A stretch of DNA of 64,000 bases from contig NZ_JAFMPS010000003.1 of the NCBI RefSeq assembly GCF_020667895.1, positions 63,586 through 127,585 of the forward strand, read 5' to 3'. This document shows positions 1 through 8,319 of the stretch, one piece after another. Numbering within the stretch: the stretch's first letter is position 1; each line of letters starts with the position of its first letter. The notes below the pieces were generated by a model. The model worked only from the letters and a program-made list of their open reading frames with translations, did not search any database and was not told the DNA's origin. Origin of the DNA: Alcanivorax sp. 1008. Its GTDB lineage: Bacteria > Pseudomonadota > Gammaproteobacteria > Pseudomonadales > Alcanivoracaceae. The position numbers were made by a program, and so were the translations under genes.

Positions 1-1
1 G

Positions 2-3000
2 CCGGTGTTGCTCAAGAATTCCTATGATGCGCAGTTTGCTCCCGGCTGGTCCATCTCGAACTACCATGAGCTCGGGTCCGACGGCACTCTTTACCGTGGG
101 GATGGGGAAGTCGAGGAAAACTATTTCAAGTCGGAAATACTGAGAACCGGTATCACTACCAGTCAATATCCGGGCGACGATGGTAGCTATCGTAAAGGTG
201 GCAGTGATATCGACTACCGTGTCGCAGGCGATGGCATGCTCGTTGATACGGTCACCGGGCTTGCCTGGGAGTATACGGAAACCCCGCCAAAGTTCCGCAG
301 CGTTGTCGAAGCTCGTAATTACTGCGAGTCACTGGGTGCCACCTCAGGTTCAAACTGGCGCCTGCCCTCCGAGAAGGAGGCGATATATACGGTTGACAAA
401 TCCAGGGGCAATCATGATGCCGCCATGTATAACGTGGAGGCCCTCGGTTACTGGCGTGATACTACTTACAATCCCGCAGGCAATCCGCTGCCGGTTGTCT
501 GTGTAAACGGCGATCTGTTAGACGAGACCACTATCGACGGCCTTGTACGAGATGCGACGCGCGAAGTAGTGATCGACAGCAAAAATGGACTGATGTGGCA
601 GGATGATATGTCCACTACATCTGTAGAGCTGCCATGGGCGAGTGCTATTGACCACTGTGAGGCGTTGACTCACGCAGGCTTTGATGACTGGCGCTTGCCC
701 AATATCAATGAGCTGGTCTACACCTTGCCGAATACGGTGTTTGTCAATGAAACCGAGATTGACACGTCAATTCCATGGACCTATGCGGCGGGGCATCGTA
801 TGCCCTATTGGAGTTCCACACCGAACTTCCAGATCGCTGACACTTCCTGGGCGGTTGAAAGCGTCGGCTTTTCCTCGCCGCGATTCAGCCAGAATGAAGC
901 CAACCATGTACGTTGCGTTCGCGACGACCCGTCTGCTTTGCCGGTGCCCTATATTTTTGACGAGTACGGTCGCCATATCCGTACCATTGACCTGAATACT
1001 GGCGAAACACTCGTCACCTTCAACCACGATGCCGGCGGTCAGCTTGTTTCCATGACCAACCAGTATGGGCAAGACATCACTCTGCAACGTACAGGTTCAG
1101 TGCTGACGGGTATCACTGGCCCGTATGGCCATGAAACGACTATCCGGATGTCTGGCGCGCAGCAGATCAGTGCCATTGAGTACGAGGACGGCGGGTATAA
1201 CAACTTCACCTATACGGGTGATGGTTCGCTGCTGACACGCAGTTATAAGTCCAGTTATTCGTCTTCGTATGAGCGCTTCTACGATCAGCATGGCCGTGTT
1301 ACCCGGGCGATTGATCCGGAAGGTGGCGCATGGGACTTCTTCAGTGACAGGGTTGGCCTTAAGCAGGAGCGTTACGGCTACAGTACGGCTGAAAACAGTA
1401 TCTATCAGACCGTACGCAGTGTGCTGGATGGCGGTGATATTGAAAAGGTCACGACCCAGAAGAATGGCACAATCGTGATGGATACCATGCAGGCGGATCG
1501 CCTGAAGCAAACCACCGAGGTTTGCGGTGCAACCACGGTGATCGACAGTGTGCGCGACACCAAAACCCAGGAGGAGATCCCGTCTGTTGTGACGGTTACC
1601 CAGCCAAGTGGCTTGCAAAGCGTTACTCACATCACCAAGCAATATGGCGACAACGGTGCAAATTACCTGCAGCAGGTCATGAGTATTGATGCCAATGGCA
1701 GGACATCAAGCATTGCTATGGACTACGCCGCCGGAGAAAGCGTGGCTACGTCCGCAGAAGGTCGCATCACTCGCTCCGAGTTTGATCCATCTACTGGTCG
1801 CGTAACCCTGCGGGAAACCGATGGCTTGCTGCCGGTCGTCACGGACTATGACAGCGTTGGTCGTCCGACCACGATCACCCATGGCGCCCGCTCCACCCGC
1901 TACTACTACCACAGCAATGCCCAGGGCCAGATCAGCAGCATTGAGGCAAGCGATGGCAAGACCACAGAACTTACCTACGATGCCCTCGGCCGCATCGCCA
2001 CCATGAGTTACCCGGGCGGTGGCAGTGTGGCTTACGAGTACGACCTGCGTGGTAACTTGACTCAGGTGATCGTACCCTCCACCGGCGAGTACGACTTCAC
2101 CTTCAATGCTGTCGACAAGCCAGACAGCGACAGCAGCCCGCTTGATGAAGCCACTGTCCTGACTTATGACAAGGACCGCCGCCTGATCGATGTCGCCTTG
2201 CCATCAGGTGGCCATATCACCAATACCTACACCAATGACCAGCTCAGCCGTGTTGTCACGCCTGATACCACCATTGATTATCGGTACGCCTGCAATGGCA
2301 ACGTCAGCGAGATCAGCGAAGGCAGCGAAGTGCTGGCATTCTCCTACGATGGTGACCTGCTCACGGGTATCCAGTACAACGGCCAGCTGAATGCCACGAT
2401 CAGCCAGCGCTATAACAGCGACTTCGTCATCGACCAGATGAGCTACGCCGGTGCCAGCACCAGCTACGGCTACGACGACGACCTGTTGCTGACTCAAGCC
2501 AACGGCTTTGCCATCAGCAGAAACGCCCGGCATGGCTTGCCGGAGGCGATTACCGCGACAGGCTACCAGCAGCAGCGCAGCTACAATGCCTACGGCGAAC
2601 CACAGAACGTCAGCACCCGCGTAGCCGGCAACACCGCCTACAGCTACAGCCTGACCTACAACGACCTGGGCCTGATCGTCGGCAAAACCGAAACCCTGCA
2701 CGACGGCAGCAGCCACCAGTACGTCTACAGCTACGACGACAACCGCCGCCTGAAGAGCGTGATGAAAAATGGCGTGCTGGCTGAGTCCTACGCCTACGAC
2801 CACAACGGCAACCGTACCAGCCAGACCAATACGGCCCGCGGCATCCCCGGGCAAACGGCCAGTTACAACATCGCCGACCAGTTGACTCAGGACGGTAACG
2901 TCACCTACCAGTACGACGCCGATGGCTACCTGACCCGCAAAACCGACGGCAGTGATATCACCTACTACCAATACAGTCGGCAGGGCAGGCTGCTGAGCGT

Positions 3001-4015
3001 ACAAACCCCGACCGATCTGATCGAGTACCGCCACAACGCCCTGGGCAATCGCGTGGCCAAACTGTTCAACGGGCAAATAACAGAAAAATACCTGTGGCTG
3101 GACAAGACCACGTTGCTGGCGACCTATGATGGCAACAACAACCTCAAGCAGCGCTTCGAGTACACACTGGGGCATACACCGACCAGCTTTACGCAGAATG
3201 GCAATCGTTACTACATCGCGACCGATCACCTTGGCTCAATGAGAGCGATCAGCGACGCCAGCGGCAACATCGTAAAGGCTGTCAGCTACGACAGCTATGG
3301 TAATACACTGAACGACAGCAACCCCGCGTTCAGAATCCCGTTCGGCTTTGCCGGTGGCTTGCAGGATGGTGATACCGGACTGATCCGATTTGGGTTCAGG
3401 GATTATGATCCGAGTGTTGGGCGTTGGACGGCTAGGGATCCGATTGGGTTGGGTGGCGGGGATAACGTTTACGCATATGTTCAGAATGATCCTGTTCGGT
3501 TGATTGATCCAGCAGGTCAGTTTGGTTTGGTTGGGGGAGCGGTAGGTGCGGTTATAGGCGGTGTTGGCAATGCTGTTACTACGGGAATGACAGGTGGTAG
3601 TGCTGGGGATATTGCGATTGCATTCGGCGTAGGAGCATTAACCGGTGGGGTTATGGGGGCAACTGGAGGAGCGGCGGGAGGCCTTCTGACATGGATGCTC
3701 CCAGGGGCGGTTGGCGGTGCTATAACAGGCGGATTAACCAGCTTTGCCACTGGGGGGTCAGGATCTGATGCAGCTTTGGCTGCACTTTTGGGCGGATCTA
3801 TAGGGGCGCTTGGCGGTGGAGCCGGTAATGCTATGGCTTTTAAGAATGCTCTTGCAGCTTTTAGGAAGGGGTTAGGCGTTAACGGTAGTATTGCTCGTGG
3901 TGACATAGCTGGAAAATTGTCTGATTTTCTTGCAAGCTTGAGTATTTTTTTTACCGCCGAGCAACTTCAGCAGTTAATTGAAAATATGGATTTGTATGAA
4001 GGCGACGGCTGTTGA
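2..4015 (+). CDS. RHS-repeat polymorphic toxin, 5' partial, glycine-rich C-terminal tip
   Basis: The reading frame is open from the window edge, so the true N-terminus lies upstream; numbering here is from the GTG at base 5 (1336 residues). Two DUF1566/Lcl-type modules are visible at about 78-168 and 188-307 (GLAWEY...WRLP and GLMWQD...WRLP...YWSST). YD/RHS repeats run from about 320 to 1145 and end in the RHS core signature DPIGL at 1145-1149. After LIDPAG (1166-1171) comes a tip of about 165 residues, rich in G/A and glycine-zipper-like, with an AEQLQQLIENM end. RHS proteins are large secreted or surface proteins whose variable tip is the toxin. The tip is less GC-rich than the core, which suggests separate acquisition. 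The tip resembles that of the next cassette, and its stop overlaps a small membrane-protein gene. Membrane or pore action of the tip is my inference. Confidence 0.9.
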   Translation, partial: PVLLKNSYDAQFAPGWSISNYHELGSDGTLYRGDGEVEENYFKSEILRTGITTSQYPGDDGSYRKGGSDIDYRVAGDGMLVDTVTGLAWEYTETPPKFRSVVEARNYCESLGATSGSNWRLPSEKEAIYTVDKSRGNHDAAMYNVEALGYWRDTTYNPAGNPLPVVCVNGDLLDETTIDGLVRDATREVVIDSKNGLMWQDDMSTTSVELPWASAIDHCEALTHAGFDDWRLPNINELVYTLPNTVFVNETEIDTSIPWTYAAGHRMPYWSSTPNFQIADTSWAVESVGFSSPRFSQNEANHVRCVRDDPSALPVPYIFDEYGRHIRTIDLNTGETLVTFNHDAGGQLVSMTNQYGQDITLQRTGSVLTGITGPYGHETTIRMSGAQQISAIEYEDGGYNNFTYTGDGSLLTRSYKSSYSSSYERFYDQHGRVTRAIDPEGGAWDFFSDRVGLKQERYGYSTAENSIYQTVRSVLDGGDIEKVTTQKNGTIVMDTMQADRLKQTTEVCGATTVIDSVRDTKTQEEIPSVVTVTQPSGLQSVTHITKQYGDNGANYLQQVMSIDANGRTSSIAMDYAAGESVATSAEGRITRSEFDPSTGRVTLRETDGLLPVVTDYDSVGRPTTITHGARSTRYYYHSNAQGQISSIEASDGKTTELTYDALGRIATMSYPGGGSVAYEYDLRGNLTQVIVPSTGEYDFTFNAVDKPDSDSSPLDEATVLTYDKDRRLIDVALPSGGHITNTYTNDQLSRVVTPDTTIDYRYACNGNVSEISEGSEVLAFSYDGDLLTGIQYNGQLNATISQRYNSDFVIDQMSYAGASTSYGYDDDLLLTQANGFAISRNARHGLPEAITATGYQQQRSYNAYGEPQNVSTRVAGNTAYSYSLTYNDLGLIVGKTETLHDGSSHQYVYSYDDNRRLKSVMKNGVLAESYAYDHNGNRTSQTNTARGIPGQTASYNIADQLTQDGNVTYQYDADGYLTRKTDGSDITYYQYSRQGRLLSVQTPTDLIEYRHNALGNRVAKLFNGQITEKYLWLDKTTLLATYDGNNNLKQRFEYTLGHTPTSFTQNGNRYYIATDHLGSMRAISDASGNIVKAVSYDSYGNTLNDSNPAFRIPFGFAGGLQDGDTGLIRFGFRDYDPSVGRWTARDPIGLGGGDNVYAYVQNDPVRLIDPAGQFGLVGGAVGAVIGGVGNAVTTGMTGGSAGDIAIAFGVGALTGGVMGATGGAAGGLLTWMLPGAVGGAITGGLTSFATGGSGSDAALAALLGGSIGALGGGAGNAMAFKNALAAFRKGLGVNGSIARGDIAGKLSDFLASLSIFFTAEQLQQLIENMDLYEGDGC

Positions 4016-4035
4016 GAATAAGCGACGGGGTTCAA

Positions 4036-4323
4036 ATGGTGTATCTTATATCAGTGTTTTTGGGGCTGGCTTTGGCTGTAATTGGCATTTATGTAATCAG
4101 GTGGATTTTGAGTTATAAGAATAAAAAGCAGTTTCATCATATTCGTCTTTTAGGCATCGTGATCGTTTCTTTTGTTGGGCCTTTTTTTATTTATGTGCTT
4201 AGACTTATAGAGGGTAGATTGGGAATGGATGGGCTTCAGAGTGGCATTTTCTTTTCTATATCTGTTTTGGTCGGAATGTTAATGGTTGGATGGTACGTGA
4301 ATCCATTTAACAGGGGTCGATAA
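4036..4323 (+). CDS. small three-helix membrane protein, candidate RHS immunity protein (Imm-A1)
   Basis: A protein of about 95 residues starts at ATG 4036; a TTG at 4012 would overlap the RHS stop by 4 bases. Three hydrophobic segments are visible (about 2-25, 38-57, 69-88) with a basic loop KNKKQFHH between the first two. The second helix begins with IRLLGIVIVSFVGPFFIY, nearly the same motif as in the protein at 5684 (IRLLGIVVISSSGPLCIY). It lies directly behind a toxin tip, is AT-rich and matches no family I know, so an immunity role is the natural inference. An inner-membrane location would fit a membrane-active toxin. Confidence 0.7.
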   Translation: MVYLISVFLGLALAVIGIYVIRWILSYKNKKQFHHIRLLGIVIVSFVGPFFIYVLRLIEGRLGMDGLQSGIFFSISVLVGMLMVGWYVNPFNRGR

Positions 4324-4388
4324 AGGTAGGTCATGTAAGCGATTTTGAATGTGTGGCAGTGATTTCTAGGGATGGAGGCCGTCGACTT

Positions 4389-4441
4389 GCCTACAATGCC
4401 CTAGCCGCATCGCCACCATGAGTTAACCGCGCGGCAACCTG
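4389..4441 (+). pseudogene. degenerate RHS core scrap forming a chimeric junction
   Basis: Bases 4389-4423 match the RHS core DNA at 1974-2009 (YDALGRIATMS) but carry a deletion that shifts the frame. An in-frame TAA at 4424-4426 follows for the downstream cassette frame. A short RGNL-like piece then joins to core sequence that corresponds to base 2790 onward. The stretch is therefore a recombination scar between distant parts of the core and not a gene start. The sequence between 4324 and 4388 shows nothing recognisable. Confidence 0.6.
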
Positions 4442-5674
4442 GTTGAATCCTACGGCTACGACCACAACGGCAACCGTACCAGTCAGACCAATACGGCCCG
4501 CGGCATCGCAGGGCAAACGGCCAGCTACAACATCGCCGACCAGCTGACTCAGGACGGTAACGTCACCTACCAGTACGACGCCGATGGCTACCTGACCCGC
4601 AAAACCGACGGCAGTGACATCACCTACTACCAATACAGCCGACAGGGCAGGCTGCTGAGCGTGCAAACCCCGATTGACCTGATCGAGTACCGCCACAACG
4701 CCCTCGGCAATCGCGTGGCCAAACTGGTCAACGGGCAAGTAACAGAAAAATACCTGTGGCTGGACAAGACCACGCTGCTGGCGATCTACGATGGCAACAA
4801 CAACCTCAAGCAACGCTTCGAGTACACGCTTGGCCATACGCCGACCAGCTTTACGCAGAATGGCAATCGTTACTACATCGCGACCGATCACCTTGGCTCA
4901 ATGAGAGCGATCAGCGACGCCAGCGGCAACATCGTAAAGGCTGTCAGCTACGACAGCTATGGTAATACACTGAACGACAGCAACCCATCCTTCGTGATCC
5001 CGTTCGGCTTTGCCGGTGGCTTGCAGGATCGTGATACCGGACTGATCCGATTCGGGTTCAGGGATTATGATCCGAGTGTTGGGCGCTGGACGGCGAGGGA
5101 TCCGATTGGGTTGGGTGATGGGCCGAATATTTATGCTTATGTGAGGAATGACCCTGTCAGATTTGTTGATCCGACTGGTCGGTATGCGCATATTATTGCT
5201 GGAGGATTGATTGGCGGAGTAGGAAATGCCTTAGGAACTTACTTTGCTGGTAACAGAGATGCATTTTCTTTGGTAACTTCTTTTGCAATTGGTGCTGGTA
5301 CAGGAGCGGCTTTTGCAGCAACTGGTGGTGCTGCCGGTGGTGGAAGTGCGCTGGCATGGATGAAAAATGGCTTAGCTGCAGGAGCAATAACCGGAGGTGG
5401 TACTGAGCTTGCCTTGAACGGACTTTCATCTGACGTTGCAGTGCAAACTCTTATGGGGGCTTCGGTTGGTATTTTAGGTGGAGGCATAGGAAATGCGGCT
5501 GCATTAAAGAGTGCCTTACAGCAATTGCATAAAGGATTAGGTAAAAATATATCACGATCTGATTTAGCAGGAGCTCTGACTGATTTGTACGCTAGTTTAT
5601 TCATATCATTTACAGCCGATCAGCTGGCTCAGATTATTGACCAATATTTAGAGGCCGGCGGGTCTTGTAATTAA
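4427..5674 (+). CDS. orphan RHS C-terminal cassette 2 (core end plus glycine-rich tip)
   Basis: The frame is open from just after the TAA at 4424 to 5674; the first possible internal start is GTG 4661. It has no secretion or N-terminal region. Bases 4442-5120 repeat the core DNA of the first RHS gene (about 2787-3460) almost exactly, including WLDKTTLL and the DPIGL core signature. After VDPTG (ending 5179) a tip of about 164 residues begins. It is homologous to the first tip: both have a GG(V/A)GNA start, an ATGGAAGG block, GNA(M/A)A(F/L)K, a KGLG turn and an FTA(E/D)QL end. It is probably a silent or recombinational reserve tip that becomes functional when core homology swaps it onto the full-length gene, and its immunity gene follows. 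Independent translation is uncertain. Confidence 0.75.
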   Translation, partial: PRGNLVESYGYDHNGNRTSQTNTARGIAGQTASYNIADQLTQDGNVTYQYDADGYLTRKTDGSDITYYQYSRQGRLLSVQTPIDLIEYRHNALGNRVAKLVNGQVTEKYLWLDKTTLLAIYDGNNNLKQRFEYTLGHTPTSFTQNGNRYYIATDHLGSMRAISDASGNIVKAVSYDSYGNTLNDSNPSFVIPFGFAGGLQDRDTGLIRFGFRDYDPSVGRWTARDPIGLGDGPNIYAYVRNDPVRFVDPTGRYAHIIAGGLIGGVGNALGTYFAGNRDAFSLVTSFAIGAGTGAAFAATGGAAGGGSALAWMKNGLAAGAITGGGTELALNGLSSDVAVQTLMGASVGILGGGIGNAAALKSALQQLHKGLGKNISRSDLAGALTDLYASLFISFTADQLAQIIDQYLEAGGSCN

Positions 5675-5683
5675 GGAGTGAAA

Positions 5684-5983
5684 ATGCATTATCTTGTTCC
5701 AATAATTCTTGGAGTGATATTCTCATTTTTTACTATGTTTATTATTAAATGGATTATTGATAAAAGAGAGCATAAGAACATTGAGAATATAAGATTGTTA
5801 GGAATAGTTGTGATATCCAGCAGTGGTCCTTTATGTATCTATTTACTTAGAGTTTACTTAGAGAATTTTGATCTTGATAAAGATGTTTACGGTATTGCTT
5901 TTATGATCGTAGTGATAGGAGGGCTATTTACATTTTGGAACGTTTTAAAACCTTATAAGGATATTAATAAGAATAAGGATTAG
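5684..5983 (+). CDS. small three-helix membrane protein, candidate RHS immunity protein (Imm-A2)
   Basis: ATG 5684 has a good Shine-Dalgarno AAGGAG at 5673-5678; the in-frame GTG at 5678 lies inside that site, so ATG is preferred (99 residues). Three hydrophobic segments are visible (about 4-24, 37-57, 71-90) with a charged loop KREHKNIEN. It is clearly homologous to the protein at 4036: same size, same topology, and the shared motif N/H-I-R-L-L-G-I-V with GP further on. It follows a tip homologous to the tip ahead of the 4036 gene, so toxin tip and small membrane partner vary together. Base composition is very AT-rich compared with the RHS core. The immunity function is inferred from position and covariation. 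Confidence 0.75.
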   Translation: MHYLVPIILGVIFSFFTMFIIKWIIDKREHKNIENIRLLGIVVISSSGPLCIYLLRVYLENFDLDKDVYGIAFMIVVIGGLFTFWNVLKPYKDINKNKD

Positions 5984-5985
5984 TT

Positions 5986-6045
5986 CGTTTTGGTTATCGT
6001 GACTATGATCCAGCGATAGAGTAGTGGACAGCGCGGGAAGTGTAA
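5986..6045 (+). pseudogene. vestigial RHS core end with stop codons
   Basis: Read in frame from 5986 this encodes RFGYRDYDPAIE, then TAG at 6022, then WTAREV, then TAA at 6043. An intact core in this window reads RFGFRDYDPSVGRWTARDPIG. It is therefore the decayed end of an older RHS core, cut off when the next cassette arrived. It sits three bases after the stop of the candidate immunity gene. Confidence 0.75.
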
Positions 6046-7356
6046 TCCCCTGCCATCAGCTATAGCTACGACGACAACCGCCGCCTGAAAAGCGTGATGA
6101 AGGATGGCGTGCTGGCTGAATCCTACGGCTACGACCACAACGGCAACCGTACCAGCCAGACCAATACGGCCCGCGGCATCGCCTGGCAAACGGCCAGCTA
6201 CAACATCGCCGACCAGTTGACCCAGGACGGTAACGTCACCTACCAGTACGACGCCGATGGCTACCTGACCCGCAAAACCGACGGCAGTGACATCACCTAC
6301 TACCAGTACAGCCGACAGGGCAGGCTGCTGAGCGTACAAACCCCGACCGACCTGATCGAGTACCGCCACAACGCCCTGGGCAATCGCGTGGCCAAACTGT
6401 TCAACGGGCAAGTAACAGAAAAATACCTGTGGCTGGACAAGACCACGCTGCTGGCGATCTACGATGGCAACAACAACCTCAAGCAACGCTTCGAGTACAC
6501 GCTTGGCCATACGCCGACCAGCTTTACGCAGAATGGCAATCGTTACTACATCGCGACCGATCACCTTGGCTCAATGAGAGCGATCAGCGACGCCAGCGGC
6601 AACATCGTAAAGGCTGTCAGCTACGACAGCTATGGTAATACACTGAACGACAGCAACCCCGCGTTCAGAATCCCGTTCGGCTTTGCCGGTGGCTTGCAGG
6701 ATGGTGATACCGGACTGATCCGATTTGGGTTCAGGGATTATGACCCGAGTGTTGGGCGTTGGACGGCTAGGGATCCGATTGGGTTAAATGGGGGCTTAAA
6801 TGTTTACGGGTATGTTGGCGGAGATCCTTTGAGTTCGGTTGACCTTTTGGGGCTCCTTAGTCAAACGCAAATTGGAGGGATCGGCGGTGCTATTGGTGGC
6901 GCAATATCGGGTGCGATATCAGGTGCTGGGATTGGTGCTGCTGCAGGTATGATTACCGGTCCCGGAGCTCTTGCGTCAGCCGCGGTTGGGGGACTCATGG
7001 GGGCCATCGCTGGTGGTGCAAGTGGGTATATTGCTGGTTCTGCTGCCGCGGCTTCTCCGCTGATTGGTGGTCCGTTAGCTGCGGCCGGTATGGGCTTGAT
7101 TGCAGAAGGGCCGTCCGGTGCGATTGCTGCTGGGGTCGGTGCTCTGGCCGGAGGGATGATGTCGGGTTTGCCGGAGCCGGCCGCATCAATGGGCGGGGCG
7201 GCTGTTGGTGGTGCTGTTGTTGGAGGAATGATAGCAGGAGGCGGGTGGATTGGTGGCGCTATAGGAGGGGCTGTAGGTGGCGCTGTGGGGGCAGCCCTTA
7301 ATTGTGGCTATGGCTATTGCACGCCTTCGCCAGATCGACCTCGCTGCCCTAATTAG
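6046..7356 (+). CDS. orphan RHS C-terminal cassette 3 (core end plus long glycine-zipper tip)
   Basis: The frame is open from 6046, with a GTG at 6094 as the first likely start (420 residues from there). Bases 6060-6783 repeat the core DNA of the first RHS gene (about 2734-3450) nearly identically and end in DPIGLNGGLNVYGYV. From about 6850 comes a tip of about 168 residues almost wholly made of G/A/I/V small-residue repeats such as GGAIGGAISGAISGAGIG, followed by a Cys- and Pro-containing tail (CGYGYCTPSPDRPRCPN). The repeats resemble the glycine-zipper segments of membrane-inserting proteins. It is not obviously homologous to tips 1 and 2 beyond composition. It lacks an N-terminal delivery region, and its partner gene starts 14 bases downstream. 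Confidence 0.75.
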   Translation, partial: SPAISYSYDDNRRLKSVMKDGVLAESYGYDHNGNRTSQTNTARGIAWQTASYNIADQLTQDGNVTYQYDADGYLTRKTDGSDITYYQYSRQGRLLSVQTPTDLIEYRHNALGNRVAKLFNGQVTEKYLWLDKTTLLAIYDGNNNLKQRFEYTLGHTPTSFTQNGNRYYIATDHLGSMRAISDASGNIVKAVSYDSYGNTLNDSNPAFRIPFGFAGGLQDGDTGLIRFGFRDYDPSVGRWTARDPIGLNGGLNVYGYVGGDPLSSVDLLGLLSQTQIGGIGGAIGGAISGAISGAGIGAAAGMITGPGALASAAVGGLMGAIAGGASGYIAGSAAAASPLIGGPLAAAGMGLIAEGPSGAIAAGVGALAGGMMSGLPEPAASMGGAAVGGAVVGGMIAGGGWIGGAIGGAVGGAVGAALNCGYGYCTPSPDRPRCPN

Positions 7357-7370
7357 TTAATCCTTCCCGT

Positions 7371-7799
7371 ATGGAAAAGTTGGGCATTATTATGATCCTG
7401 AAAAAAAACCATATTTTTATCTTTTCTATTATAGCTGTTGTATTTTCGGCGTCCCTTCTGTGGATGTATTTCTCAGTGCTTATATTCTTGAGGCATGGTT
7501 TTGATGTAGTTCTATATTCTTTGATCTTGCCAACTTCTTTGCTATTTATATTTTTCATCCTTGTTTTTAATGAATGCTCATTTTTCATTGATGAGGGCGG
7601 GGTTGGGAAAGGTGTTTTTATAAAGAAAAAAATTGAATGGAATAAAATTAATTCCATTAAAATGGTGAGTAATAGGCCTTACATTGTCGAGATTTCTGGG
7701 CCTCAATATATTATTCGAATTAATATTTTATTTTTTAAAGACTTCTCTCGGGTTGTACTTTCTTTAGAAGAGGAGAGGGCGCGTAGGGGAAATTATTGA
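7371..7799 (+). CDS. two-helix membrane protein with soluble C-terminal domain, candidate immunity protein
   Basis: This protein of 142 residues starts at ATG 7371, or at ATG 7392, which gives MILKKNHIF; neither has a strong ribosome site. Two long hydrophobic helices (about 14-35 and 44-66) precede a soluble part of about 70 residues rich in beta-prone residues (KIEWNKINSIKMVSNRPYIV), a pattern seen in small membrane proteins with a PH-like domain. It is AT-rich, unlike the RHS core around it. It follows tip 3 directly, so immunity to that tip is inferred; I do not recognise the family. Its TGA overlaps the next RHS fragment frame by four bases. Confidence 0.65.
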   Translation: MEKLGIIMILKKNHIFIFSIIAVVFSASLLWMYFSVLIFLRHGFDVVLYSLILPTSLLFIFFILVFNECSFFIDEGGVGKGVFIKKKIEWNKINSIKMVSNRPYIVEISGPQYIIRINILFFKDFSRVVLSLEEERARRGNY

Positions 7800-8319
7800 A
7801 CCTGATCGAGTACACGCTTGGCCATACGCCGACTAGCTTTACGCAGAACGACAATCGTTACTACATCGCGACCGATCACCTTGGCTCGCCGAGCGCAATC
7901 AGTGATGCCAGCGGCAACATCGTCAAGGCTGTGAGCTATGACAGCTATGGTAATACACTCAGTGACAGCAACCCCGCATTCACCATTCCGTTTGGCTTTG
8001 CCGGTGGCTTGCAGGATAGCGATACCGGGCTAATCCGGTTTGGGTTTAGGGATTATGATCCGAGTGTCAGGCGATGGACGGCAAGGGATCCGATTGGATT
8101 GAATGGTGGGTTAAATGTTTACGGGTACGTTGTCGGGGATCCGGTCAATCTGGTTGACCCCGAGGGCCTAGAGCCAGCTTTCCCGGGGGTTTCGTTTGGG
8201 GGGGGGCAGATTTTGGTGGGCTCAGTCCATGGGGGGGTGCTAGTGCGGGGTATCGCGTGGCCGGCAATGTGGGTGGTGCTATTGATGGGATCAAATGTCA
8301 TGTTCAATGCTCTAGGTAA
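7796..8319 (+). pseudogene. RHS C-terminal cassette 4, frameshifted at a G9 tract
   Basis: From 7803 the sequence reads LIEYTLGHTPTSF and then follows the RHS core to DPIGLNGGLNVYGYV and VDPEGL (about 8166). Compared with cassette 3 it lacks about 134 bases, with the join inside CGAGTAC, present at both ends of the missing piece. At 8198-8206 there are nine G. With nine, the frame runs on into the lipoprotein gene and stops at 9139. In the next frame, reached with ten or seven G, it continues as GADFGGLSPWGGASAGYRV and NVGGAIDG and stops at 8317-8319, which looks like a normal short RHS ending. I therefore treat it as a frameshifted tip or a phase-variable one. Confidence 0.6.

Noticed and set aside
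2204-3229. Long minus-strand open frame (341 codons) opposite the RHS repeats
   Set aside because: It is antisense to a clear RHS coding frame, low in complexity (V/G/A), and recurs opposite every core copy. It is a by-product of codon bias.
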